Assembly: GCF_010183535.1 (NCBI RefSeq)
Contig: NC_071329.1
Location: 372,001 to 436,000 of the forward strand
DNA from: Caenorhabditis remanei
Taxonomy: Eukaryota; Nematoda; Chromadorea; Rhabditida; Rhabditidae
DNA length: 64,000 nt
Direction: 5' to 3'
The notes under the pieces are model-generated. The model worked only from the letters and a program-made list of their open reading frames with translations. It did no database searches and was not told the DNA's origin. This document shows, in pieces, positions 47,026 to 57,075 of this stretch. Within the stretch, counting starts at the first letter, position 1. Every line of letters starts with the position of its first letter. A program made the position numbers and the translations under genes.

Positions 47026-49326
47026 ATGGGTAGTTATTACTATGCGAACAACAATCAACAATTCAGTATGGCCACACCGGAAACTCGCCGAAAACCCAAT
47101 ATTTTGGTGACCGGATCACCGGGAACCGGCAAATCGACGTTGGGACAACAGGTCGCCGAAAAGTTGGGATTCGAGTTTATTGAGGTGAGATAAATGGGAA
47201 AAAAAGAGGATTTTCAGCCAAAAAATGACGATTTTTGTGGAAAAAAAGGGATTTTAAGCCTACAAATAACGATTGTTATTAAAAAAAATTGGAGATTTTC
47301 AGCCTTAAAAGGGCGATTTTTGTGGAAAAAAAGGGATTTCCAGCTTAAAAGTGTCGATTTTCAGCCTAAAAATGACGATTTTTCGGGGAAAAAAGGAAAT
47401 TTTCAGCCTAATAAGAGCAATTTTGTGGAAAAAAGAGGATTTTCAACCCAAAAATAGCGATTTTCGTGGAAAAAAGGGATTTTCAGCCTAAAAACGTCGT
47501 TATCAACATTTTCTACTCTAAAAATTCATTTTTCGACTCTAAATAAAAACTAATTTTTTGACCATAAAAGACCATTTTTCGACTCTAAAAACTCTTTTTT
47601 TGACTCTAAAAGACCATTTTTCGACCATAAAAATCATTTTTTGACCCTAAAAAAAGTGGATTTTCAGCCTAAAAATATACAGATTAATTTCGAAAACCCA
47701 TTTTTCTCGTTCCAGATCAGCAAAGAAGTGCGCGAGAACAATTTGCAAGGCGAATTCGACGAGCAATACAATTGCCACGTGTTGGATGAGGACAAACTGT
47801 TGGATCACATCTCGGAACGAATGGACAGTGATGACGGGGGAATTGTGGTGGATTATCACGGATGTGATCTGTTTCCCGAGAGGTATGAGAGGGGGAGAGA
47901 CATCTGGAAGTGCGGATGGACAGACAGACTTGCTGATATTATAATTACCTGAAATCCAGTGAAATTGAGAGTCCGGACATCTGGATTGTCAGAAATCCTA
48001 GAAATCTAGAATTCGACACATCCGGAATCCTGATTTCCAGCGATCTTCTTCTAGTTTGCTCTGAGTGAGATACATTTCAGAGAGAGACTGAAATTCAGAA
48101 AAATAGAAAGGCAAATACTCATTTACTACTTCAACTCATTTACTACCATTTACTCATTTACTACCGTTTGCTCATTTACTACTTTTACTCATTTACTACC
48201 GTACTGCTCATTTACTACTTCACTTTTCACCATTCTCTTAGGCTTAGGTTTCTTAGAAATTCGGAAAACAATTGACAGATACGATGAATAACCGTTTTCG
48301 TCAATTTTTTCCGAATTTCTAAGAAACCTAAGCCTAAGAGAGTGGTGAAAACTGAATCCCAGCATATCGCTCTAAAGTAGTAAATGAGTAAAAAGTAGTA
48401 AAAGAGTAAAAGTAGTAAATGAGCAAACGGTAGTAAATGAGTAAATGGTAGTAAAAGAGTAATGGGAGTAAATGAGTAAGGTAGTAAATGAGCAATTGAT
48501 AGTAAATGAGCAGGTAGTAAATGAGTATTTGCCAAAATGAATATTATGAGCTGAAAAATATACCAAAATGTAGATCTCGACGAGTTCTATGTCTGTTATC
48601 TGCTATGGGCCGGATGACTATTCGTTAATGTGCCGCGGGCCGGCAAAAAGTGCCAAAAAACTCGAAAATGGCCAAAAAAGCCTTTCTAGCCCGGCCCGTG
48701 GCATATTAACGAATAGAGATCCGACCCGTAGTAGGTCACGGACATAGAACTCGTCGAGATCTACATTTTGGTATATTTTTCAGCTCACAAAACTCAGTTT
48801 GAAGCGAGTTACGAGCCGGCCCGGTTGACAAGTATGATTAATACACTGTAAGATTGCATACAGACAGACCTTTAGATTTCGTATGTTTGAAATCTTAAAC
48901 TTCCTTTCTATTCCCTATAACTATGATATAGATAGACACTCATACTCTGAAAGTTGAGAAATCTGCCCATTAGACACCCCCAACCATCATCCAAATCATT
49001 CCAATTCCAGATGGTTCGACGTCGTCGTCGTGCTTCGTTGCTCCACCGAAAAGCTCTACGATCGTCTCAAATCTCGTGGCTACACCGACTTCAAAATCAA
49101 AGAGAACGTCGAATGCGAGATCTTCGGATCCTTGTTGGAGGAGGCTAAGGAGTCTTATAAGTACGGAGATTTCAAAAAATCTTAAATAAATTTCTTTTTT
49201 TTTGTTGCTTTCAGAGAAGAAATCGTGCACGAACTCCAATCCGAAACACCCGATCAAATGGAGGAGAATATCGAGAAGATCTGCGAATTGGCCGCCGCCT
49301 TCAAGAATTCTGATAATCACATGTGA
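47026..49326 (+). CDS. Adenylate kinase 6 (AK6/hCINAP, Fap7 type; C. elegans E02H1.6 orthologue)
   Basis: Exons 47026-47184, 47716-47882, 49011-49160 and 49215-49326 join in frame to 195 residues. The P-loop is GSPGTGKST (about residue 30). Next come EVRENNLQGEFDEQYNCHV, the family-typical DYHGCDLFPERWFD and the lid-side RLKSRGYTDFKI. AK6/Fap7 proteins are nuclear NMP kinases with ATPase activity needed for late small-subunit assembly (family knowledge). I used the first ATG after the acceptor AATTCCAG at 47018. A second in-frame ATG (MATPETRRKPN, 14 codons on) is nearer the length of other members and may be the true start. The gene follows the RTRAF-like gene by 170 bp. Confidence 0.93.
47190..47690. 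repeat. Degenerate short tandem repeats in AK6-like intron 1
   Basis: Units of about 35-40 bp of the type TTTTCAGCCTAAAAATGACG followed by ATTTTTGTGGAAAAAAAGGG repeat about seven times, then CGACTCTAAAA units. Each TTTTCAG imitates a 3' splice site. Confidence 0.8.
48115..48535. repeat. Palindrome with arms of (CTCATTTACTAC)n repeats, in AK6-like intron 2
   Basis: Left arm: about eight CTCATTTACTACC units (48119-48225), then CTCTTAGGCTTAGGTTTCTTAGAAATTCGG. Right arm: the complement (CCGAATTTCTAAGAAACCTAAGCC), then GTAGTAAATGAG units (48377-48530). The outer ends GCAAATACTCATTTACTAC and GTAGTAAATGAGTATTTGCC are exact complements. Confidence 0.92.
48535..48840. repeat. Palindromic MITE-like element, family 2, in AK6-like intron 2
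   Basis: GCTGAAAAATATACCAAAATGTAGATCTCGACGAG at the left pairs with CTCGTCGAGATCTACATTTT and GGTATATTTTTCAGC at the right. Centre: TTCGTTAATGTGCCGCGG against CATATTAACGAA. It abuts the preceding palindrome. Confidence 0.9.
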
Positions 49327-49354
49327 CTAAATTTTGTCTGAAATTCTGAAATTT

Positions 49355-49572
49355 CCCACTTTTCTTACAACTGCGCCCCACCGCACACGAGAGAGCATAG
49401 GCGAGAGACGCAGATTTTCACTGTTTTTGACTTATTTCCGCTTTTTTCTTAGTATTTTTCTGATTTTCTATGAAAAAAATGCGAGAATAAGTCAAAAATT
49501 CTGCGTCTCTCTCGCCGATACTCTCTTGTTTGCGACGGGGCGCAGATGTAAGAGGGATGAACTGCTAATATC
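49355..49572. repeat. MITE-like inverted repeat, family 1, between AK6-like gene and mrpl-53
   Basis: TTACAACTGCGCCCCACCGC and CGACGGGGCGCAGATGTAAG are inverted ends, with ACTGCTAATA on the right. It lies in the 485 bp gap 49327-49811, which otherwise holds T-rich sequence and the acceptor-like TGATTACAG at 49772. Confidence 0.88.
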
Positions 49573-49811
49573 TTTGTTGTTGTGTTTGTGTTTCTCTTTC
49601 CTATCGTTTCTTGTTTTTTTCCCTTTCCTTTCTTCTTACTTTTTCATTTTCCCCATTGAGAGATTGAGATTTTTGAATTTTTTCGATGAAAAAATTTTCA
49701 CTAATTTTTTTTTTTGAATTTTTCGAAGGTTTCTTCAACTTTTTCAATATCTTTTCTGCTTTTCTGATTACAGATTCAATTTCCTATTCCCGATTTCCAT
49801 TTAGCGTAAAA

Positions 49812-51154
49812 ATGAGTCAACTCTGGTCGAAAATCCGATATGGAGTACGTTGGAATCCGGCGGAGCGGTTGGCACTCGCCACCAGGGCTCTCAATTTGCA
49901 GAAGGTTGAGTTTTAAGTTTTAAGCGGGAAGAGACATTTCGCAACTGTCGATTTTGGCAACCATTTGGGAACCGCACAACTTTTTGATTATGAGAAAATC
50001 AATTGACCTAAGTTCCAATGTACTCGATATTTTAAAGTTTACAGTTTTTAAAGTTTACAAACTGACCCAAATTTCAAAACAATTTGGTTTCGAAACATCG
50101 TGGTTGCGAAATGACCGGTTTTGAGATGAAACTTTTCCGCATTTTTGAGAAAACTTGATTTTTATTAAAGAAGTACGAAGTCATATTTTTTAATTGTAGA
50201 TTCCGATACTTCAGACAATTCTTTTAAAAAAAATATCATTGACGAATATGCTAAAAATAGCTCAAAAAGGCACAATTTCCGTTTTCCTGGAGCCTTGATG
50301 GAAAAGTTTTTCCACACGGCCGTGTAGTCCTCTCGGACAAGATTTTTGCTCAATTTCTCGTTTTCTTAGTCTTTTTTCGCATTTTTTCTTGATATAAATT
50401 GAGCAAAAACTTGTTCGAGAGGACTACACGGCCGCGCGGAAAAACTCCTCCACCAAGGCTCCAGGAAAACGGAAATAGCGGTGGTTAGAGCGATTTTTAG
50501 CATATGCGTCAATAAGAAAAGTTTCTTACCTGAAGAAAAGAAATTTGAAAGTTAAAAAAAATATTTTATCAAAATTCTCTCCAGGTAAAATCAATCGATA
50601 TCTCGATGGACCCTCTCCACCACGACAATCTCTCAATCCGCACATTCTGGCACTCGATAATGGCGCCAAAAGTGCGATTGACCAACCCGAATGTTCGTGT
50701 CAAGACCGAAATCCGAAACGATCGACGTGCGCCGTTCTTTGTCACCACTCTTGGTATTATAAATTCACAACACTGCGCCGCATGGCTTTAAAGGCGCATA
50801 TAATTTATTAGAAATTTCGCGGAATGGTCTCGTAGTTGAAAAAGATCAAATACCCTATTTTCGAGCTTTGCAGGTCTAAAAATAAATGCAAATAATGTTT
50901 TTCGCTTCGAGACCATTTTGAACAAATTAGAGGCGCCAAAAGCCATGCGGCGCAGTGTCGGGAATTTATAATATACATTTTTTGATGAATTCTGAGAAAA
51001 ATTAACACAAAATAATTATTTTGCAGACGACGGTCAAAAACTGCACATTTCAACGGAAAACATGTCTGCAATGGACGTCATCATGAACTTCAATCGACTC
51101 ACCGGACAACCACAACTCGGAAAAGCTGGAACTCGTCCGAAAGCGAAAATTTGA
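49812..51154 (+). CDS. mrpl-53: Mitochondrial large-subunit ribosomal protein L53
   Basis: Exons 49812-49904, 50585-50753 and 51027-51154 join in frame to 129 residues. The central part (KSIDISMDPLHHDNLSIRTF, then NPNVRVKTEIRNDRRAPF, DDGQKLHISTENMSAMDVI) follows the MRPL53 pattern: a short thioredoxin-like domain with the sequence DGxxLxxxxxxxSAxD. Gene content and position match C. elegans E02H1.8. The basic N-terminus (MSQLWSKIRYGVRWNPAERL) suits mitochondrial import. The protein would sit on the large subunit of the mitoribosome. It may be the third gene of the RTRAF-AK6 cluster, although the 485 bp spacer holds a MITE. AATAAA at 51403 is a possible poly(A) site reaching the tail of nhr-19. 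Both introns contain palindromes. Confidence 0.88.
50265..50480. repeat. Palindrome, family 6 (GGCCGTGTAGTCCTCTCGGAC), in mrpl-53 intron 1
   Basis: CGTTTTCCTGGAGCCTTGAT pairs with CAAGGCTCCAGGAAAACGGA, and GGCCGTGTAGTCCTCTCGGA with TTCGAGAGGACTACACGGCC. The inner arms resemble the 18 bp inverted repeat between the DIMT1-like and PUS3-like genes. Confidence 0.88.
50753..50985. repeat. Inverted-repeat element in mrpl-53 intron 2
   Basis: TATTATAAATTCACAACACTGCGCCGCATGGC and GCCATGCGGCGCAGTGTCGGGAATTTATAATA are inverted ends of about 32 bp. The element begins within the donor region (TTG|GTATTATAAATTC), so its terminus forms part of the splice donor. Confidence 0.85.
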
Positions 51155-51414
51155 TCGATTTCATTGTTTTTAGCCGATTTTTAGCAGTTTTTTGATATAA
51201 AATTCATTTGTTTTTTAAATTTCATTGAAAATAATCAAATTACCCGTAACACGTTGTGACAAGTGATAGGTGGGGAGGACATTCCTTAAAATATACACAA
51301 GAGGTATTTCAGCGGGATCACTTAGGCATCGAGAAAAGAAGTTTTGAGCAAAGATTCGGGGATATTTACAGGTTTGGAGGGAAAACAAGGAAAAAGTAAC
51401 AAAATAAACGATAA

Positions 51415-54400
51415 CTAGATGTTGAACAACAATTCCTGAGAGAGCGGATCGAATGGAGTGATTTTGAAGAGACGCATCACCTGGAAATTAATTAATTTAG
51501 TAAAAAACGCAGAATTTTGAGCTGAAAATTGAAATTTCAGAGTTTGCGCGGCAGATATGGTGCATCATGTAAATTGCGTACGATGCACCATATTTGACGA
51601 GCAGCGGCAAAAATTCAAAATTCTTGGTTGGTTTTTTCTGGTTTTTGCTGCAGTTTTATCGGGTTTTAAAATTGTCGCCTTTTAAAATTAAAATTTGAGG
51701 GTTGATTATGTAACGGGTGTAAAAGTTTACGGTGCGACAGCAGTGCGAGGCGTAATATCCCCAACGAGCAGAATTTTTTCCGAGTCGCGTTGCGTGCGCG
51801 TCGCGGTTATGTTGGTGAACCATGTTTAAATAGTTAACTGTGAAAATTTGACTAATATTCAAACTGCATGCCATGAGAACTATTTTCAGTTTATAAAAAG
51901 TCTTGGAAGTTAGAAAAAACCGTTTTAATTTTTTTTTGAATTTTTTCTAGTTTTTGGTTTAAAATTTAAAACACAATCAAAAGCGGAATATGTATGTTGA
52001 TCTTAATTTGGAAATTTTGAAAGCTTTCAGAAAATTTTGTTAAAAAATGAGCAACTATGGTGCATTCAGTGCATACATATACGATGCACCATATTTTTTA
52101 CATAATAATTTTGTTTTTCATTAAAACCTGTTTTTCATCAAAAGGCACGCTTCTTACAACATGCACTACCGAAACCGAAGAAAATTCGGTGCGAAATTCA
52201 GAGACTCAGAGAAAAAGAGACAATTTTGAAGGGAATTTCTGTGGAGCACAGTTGTAAAAACTGTGTCGAACTAATAATAAACCTCCCGATTTCAAGAATT
52301 CTCACCTGATACGCCTCCAACATGGTCGATGCTGCGGAAGACACGCCCGACAACATCAACACTAAATTTCCGAATCTTTCAGCATAATTTTCGAGACCAA
52401 CACTTTCATAATACGCGAAAAGGGCGGAGATCACTTTATTTCGGAATGTCAGAACGACTCGGCGAGACGCTTCTGTGATTTCGGAGTAATCTGGAAAACT
52501 TTTTTCCAAATCAGCAAAAATAGCAAAAATTACCTGAGGAGCAACCGCAATTAAAAAGCACAATAATCTTGATGACCACAATCTCTTGAGGGCTTAATTT
52601 CAGATTTCTGAGGGGTGTCGCCACTTCGTCAATACAACAATCGGTCATCTGTTTGTACAGCTTCTCCTGACGCCATCGACGATCAGCGGACACGGAAATC
52701 TGGAAAAAATTTGGGTTTCGCCACGAAAGTATACGGTAAACGGGATTACTGTAGGATTCGTGGTGGGACTCACTCCGTCTCACAACGATTGCCACAGCGG
52801 AAATTTCGGAAAAGTTACGAATTCCGAAATTTCCTAAATTTTCAGTTCCGCAGATTCCTGGTTGGCACGGTGACAAACTTGACAAGGATTTTAAAGTTTA
52901 TTTGTCGTAAGCCTCGCACCGCGCATGTTTATACATTTCTGGAAGTCTAGGGTCTAGGGTCTAGGGTCTTACAAGAAACAGCAAAAGCTACAGTAACCCA
53001 GCAGTCGTGCCTTCGTGAAGGGACCCTTTCATGATTATACTTTCCAGAAAGTTCTTGAAATGCAGAATTCCCTCAGCAAGCGTAATTTGAGTTTTTTCAA
53101 GTTTTTGGTGCCAAAAAAGATGCAAAAACTCACTCTACTCCCCTCCTCCAACTTCTCGACATTTCTCGGCATACACGTTCCATTTGTGATCAACCAAACG
53201 TCGTCGATATTCGCCTGTGCCGTATAGTATCCGTGTTCCAGAATCAGGCAGTGTACAGCAAATCTTTTCAATATTACTGTACGATCCTGTACTGGTAAGT
53301 TGGCAAATACTGGCAGCGTTCGCGTCCATTCGAGCATCATGAGAAGTTCGGTTTGAGTGGCGACGGAGATGTCTGTTCCGAGCATGACCATCATTTTATG
53401 GTCACCACAAGAGGGAGAGGTGCCGCCGGGTACATATCGGGAGGTGGACGGTCCCGAGGTGTCGGTGGCCTGAAAAACGTTTTTTTGAAGAAATTAACGG
53501 TAAATTGGTCAAAATAGTATTCAGACCAAGTCGCGTCTCGCCACGAAATGCTACAGTTGCCTAACTTTTGAAGCTACCGTAATAATAATTTCTCTAATCG
53601 ATTTTAACAAATCTGAACCTATCATAACCATTTTGATGCGAGCTCAATAGCTATTAAAACGATCTTAACCGATATTTACTGTTATTAACTAGCCTTAATA
53701 ATGATAAAAAACAATTTCAGCCGATTTCAGTTGCTCTTAACAGTTCTAAGATGTTCTTAACAGTTTCTACCGAATCGTAACAATTTTTTCCCAACCGCAA
53801 TTAATTATATCAACCGATCGTAATTATTGTGAACCATATTCAGCCATTATTAACCGATCTCAACCGATCTTAACCAATTCTACCTTTCTCTATCCCTCTA
53901 TCCTTTTCCAATTTTTATTCTCAAAATATTTCAAATCTCACACTCATGCATCCTTGTTTTGTTAGCTTTGACAGGTCAATGGCGGCTTGTCGGGAGGCGA
54001 CCACTTCCAGCTTCTTTTTTCTGAACAACAAAATTTTTCTTGAATAATTTCTAGTACCACTTACCGTAACCTATCATCAATAGTTGTCAAATTATCCAAA
54101 AGTGTCAAATACTGAGTCTTATCCTCAACTTGAGGTCGTGGGGGTGTTGGTGTCGAGTTGGAGCAGCTGGGGCGGGAACGGATACGACGGCATCCGATGA
54201 GATCACGACGCGGTTGGAGGGCTGAAAATTTGAAAATTTTCATGATAAAAAGGTGGAGATCGTTTAGAAAAGTATAATCATTCGGGTCTTGCCACGAAAC
54301 CATACGGTTGCCTAATGTTGTCAGTACCGTTATTTATAATTTCTTGGTGAGACCCGACTCAATTGAAACCCCAAAAACTTTGTTTGAGGTTAAACTGGTC

Positions 54401-55670
54401 GAAATAGGTAGAAACCTTTGAGAAATAGGTAGAAACTCATTAAGCTCGTCGAGGGCTTTCAGAGAAGTGTAATGATACAATTGCCTAATTTGTGAACCTG
54501 CAGTAATTTCGTTGTGGGACCAAACCTAGATTGTACTTTTCTAAAAGCCCTTTTCAAATCCTCACCTTCTTTACTCATCCCACTCTCCAAACACTTCCGA
54601 TACCGACACGCGCGGCACGCTTTCCGTGCCATCGTCGTTGTGTCACAAGCCTTTTCTCGTTTACACTCGGTGTCTTGTCGTTGGACGACTGCTCTGGAAC
54701 CAATAATATTAAGAAAATCCTCGAAATCTGGTAAGAACCGTACCTGCGAAAAAACGTTTTGCATCCAAGGCACGCCACTATTCCATAATGTTTGCCTGTG
54801 GAGGGTTCGCCGCATATTAAGCATTGACCGATGACTCCTGGAAAGGGAAATTTTGAGTTTTCGTTATGGTATTAGGGTCTAGGATCTAGGGTCTTACAAG
54901 AAACAACAAAAGCTACAGTAACCCAGCAGCCGTACTTTCGTGACGGAACCTTATCATGATAATACTTTCCTGAAAGTTCTTGAAATGCTAAATTCACTTT
55001 TCCCCCGATACTTTCTATTTTGTGCCAACTTCAGCACCAAAACTTTCAATTTTGTTTGTAATCGAAAAATTATGTGATCGTTGCTCCGAACTCATTAAAA
55101 AGAGTGTTGCGTTTTCTCTTTCTTATTATCAGTACAGGAAGCACATGGGTTTCACTGATTCTGTACACAATGATAAAAGAGGAAAATGTGTGTTTCAAAT
55201 GCATAGAAAGTGATTTCTGTGTAGTTAGTTTGATGAGAACTTGCAAAAAATGTTTTTGACTGGGAAAGCGCTACAGTATCGTTTTCCTTACGATACCGTA
55301 ATATATAATTTCGTGGTGGGACCCGAAACCCAAAAAAACGTTTTTCGAAGTTCAATTGATTAAAATAGGTATAAAATTTTGAAAATGCGATTTTAACCTC
55401 GCCTAGAGTAGAATGTTGCCCAATTTTTGAAGCTACAGTAATTTCGTGGTGGGACCAAACCCAGACTTAATTATACTTCTCTGAAAGCTCTCAACTCCCT
55501 GAATTCAAATTCAAAAATTTTTCTAAAAAAATACTCACCCTTTTCCTGTTTGACATGTTGTGCCAATTGGGGTGCCATCGCGGCAATACTGGGCACCGCA
55601 CTGATCACTGATGTGAATGTGGGCATTGTTTGAAATGCCGTAGACATTGACTGGCTAGGCGCCGTTATTT
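51415..55670 (-). CDS. nhr-19: Nuclear hormone receptor (C4 zinc-finger DBD + ligand-binding domain)
   Basis: Minus-strand exons 55539-55670, 54744-54837, 54566-54693, 54065-54221, 53942-54020, 53134-53469, 52534-52699, 52306-52490 and 51415-51480 join in frame to 447 codons. Zinc finger 1 is [27 protein letters not shown] and zinc finger 2 runs from CKREKAC to CRACRYRKC, so all eight cysteines are present. The P-box reads [10 protein letters not shown] rather than CEGCKGFFRR, which should alter DNA choice. A hinge and a ligand-binding domain follow, ending [12 protein letters not shown] likely internal start is the ATG in SQSMSTAFQ. The position matches C. elegans E02H1.7 (nhr-19). The product acts in the nucleus as a DNA-binding regulator; ligand unknown. 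The first exon begins in mid-codon (phase AA), so an upstream exon exists or the start is internal. Confidence 0.9.
51545..52100. repeat. Region bounded by two TATGGTGCAT...ATGCACCATA palindromes, in nhr-19 intron 8
   Basis: GATATGGTGCATC...CGATGCACCATAT at 51549-51590 and CTATGGTGCATTC...CGATGCACCATAT at 52058-52092 are each small palindromes about 500 bp apart. Between them lies a stretch with CGCGTTGCGTGCGCGTCGCGG. It may be a solo-end or nested MITE structure. Confidence 0.6.
52143..52277. repeat. MITE-like inverted repeat, family 1 (short variant), in nhr-19 intron 8
   Basis: CTTCTTACAACATGCACTACCG and the inverted end GTGGAGCACAGTTGTAAAAA. The interior GAGACTCAGAGAAAAAGAGA matches the copies at 396-540 and 45713-45848. 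Confidence 0.78.
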
Positions 55671-55759
55671 CTGAAAAGATTTGAGGTTTTTTGGAGGGGG
55701 AAGCGGAAATTAAGACGGAAATTGAATAATAAAATTCATCGTGATGAGAGCTTTCAGAA

Positions 55760-55985
55760 AAGTATACATACCGTAAAACCTGTAATAGAGGCGCACAAGA
55801 GTTTGGAGCATCCTATCTCGACTGTCTTTAAAGAAATGAAAATGTTTTCAACAGAAAAAATATTCTATGAGTATTGAGCTATATTTTGTCAGTTAACAGC
55901 TTTTTGATATCTTCTTTGGGAACCGAGATTTACCGCTGCGAACAGTCACAACTAGGTGGCCTCTATTACAGTTTTTACGGTATAA
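55760..55985. repeat. Dispersed repeat, copy 1, in nhr-19
   Basis: About 190 bp (AAGAGTTTGGAGCATC, TGAAAATGTTTTCAAC, GTCAGTTAACAGCTTTTTGA) recur at 59860-60030. This copy is also flanked by CCGTAAAACCTGTAATAGAG and the inverted CTCTATTACAGTTTTTACGG, its terminal inverted repeat. Confidence 0.88.
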
Positions 55986-56934
55986 ACCATCGCGCTTAGA
56001 TTCTAGGGTACAGTATCGTTTTGTGGTGAGATCCTCACCAAGGTTATATTTTTCTGAAAGCTTTTAACTAGCCAAGTATAATTATTTGAATAACTATAGA
56101 TGAAATCAACGCTCAAGAAGAAAAACCAGAACTTCTACGAAATTATGATGCCTCAATGTTTCCAAATTAAATTCACATGTGCGTAGTAAGAGAGGGGGAA
56201 TGTTCGATTATCAGTTGGTGGTCACGGGGCGCAAACGACGTCGGTGAGAAGAGGGAGAAAGTTGATACAGGCGAAGAGAAGAGAGAAAGACAGAAATATC
56301 ATCGTGACAATCTCTGACACTCACACATTTTTACACTCGCCATACACGCCACAAACACGTTGGGAGATGAAATATTTTGGGGGGGACTAGAAAATAATAT
56401 AAGTTTTGTATTTTATATAATCAAGAAGTAAAATTTTTGGTTGTTGATGCAAAGGTAACTCGCAACACTTTTTGTTCTCTCAGCAATCTTATCAGATAAT
56501 GTGTTTTGAGTTAGAAAGGTGTCACGTGTCTTTTTTCGCGGGAAAACGTTTTGGAGGGGAGCGAGGTGACACCACACCACGAGGTAGATCTTTGGGGTCT
56601 ATTCTTCATGTTTTTGAAGAGAAATTTACACTTGATTCTTTTTTTTTGTTGAAACAACTTAACGAACAAAGAACAAGACAAGCAAAAAAGTGAGTTTCAA
56701 GAATTATATGCACATCTTACAGAAAAGTACGAAATTTTACAGTATCCTACATTAAAAAGTAGTGAGACTTTTTTGAAAGGTCTCAACGCGAAAAATTCAA
56801 ATTTGACGCCCTGACAGGAAAAGGAAATAGTTGAAGATGGAAATGTATTTTTTGGTGGGTAACGTTGTAGTAAAACGGAGTTATGTAGTTTCAGTCAAGA
56901 AAGTTTCAAATAGTCAGGCAGAAAAACACAACAA

Positions 56935-57075
56935 TGGGAAGCGTAAGGTCGTAAAAACGCGCTCTATCGCACAACGGTTGGCACTGTGCCAAATTTAAAT
57001 TTTACATTTAACCGCAACGCGCACGCAACGCTACACGGAAAAAATATTTTGGTTGCGGACCTTACGCTTTTTCAG
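56935..57075. repeat. Inverted-repeat element with GCGTAAGGTC ends
   Basis: GAAGCGTAAGGTCGTAAAAA and the inverted GGACCTTACGCTTTTTCAG mark the ends. The interior is rich in CGCAACGCGCACGCAACG. Located in the 5.4 kb 5' intron or promoter region of nhr-19. Confidence 0.75.

Noticed and set aside
52940..52972. TCTAGGG repeats as an interstitial telomere
   Set aside because: Nematode telomeres are TTAGGC; this is a short, different heptamer repeated about four times.
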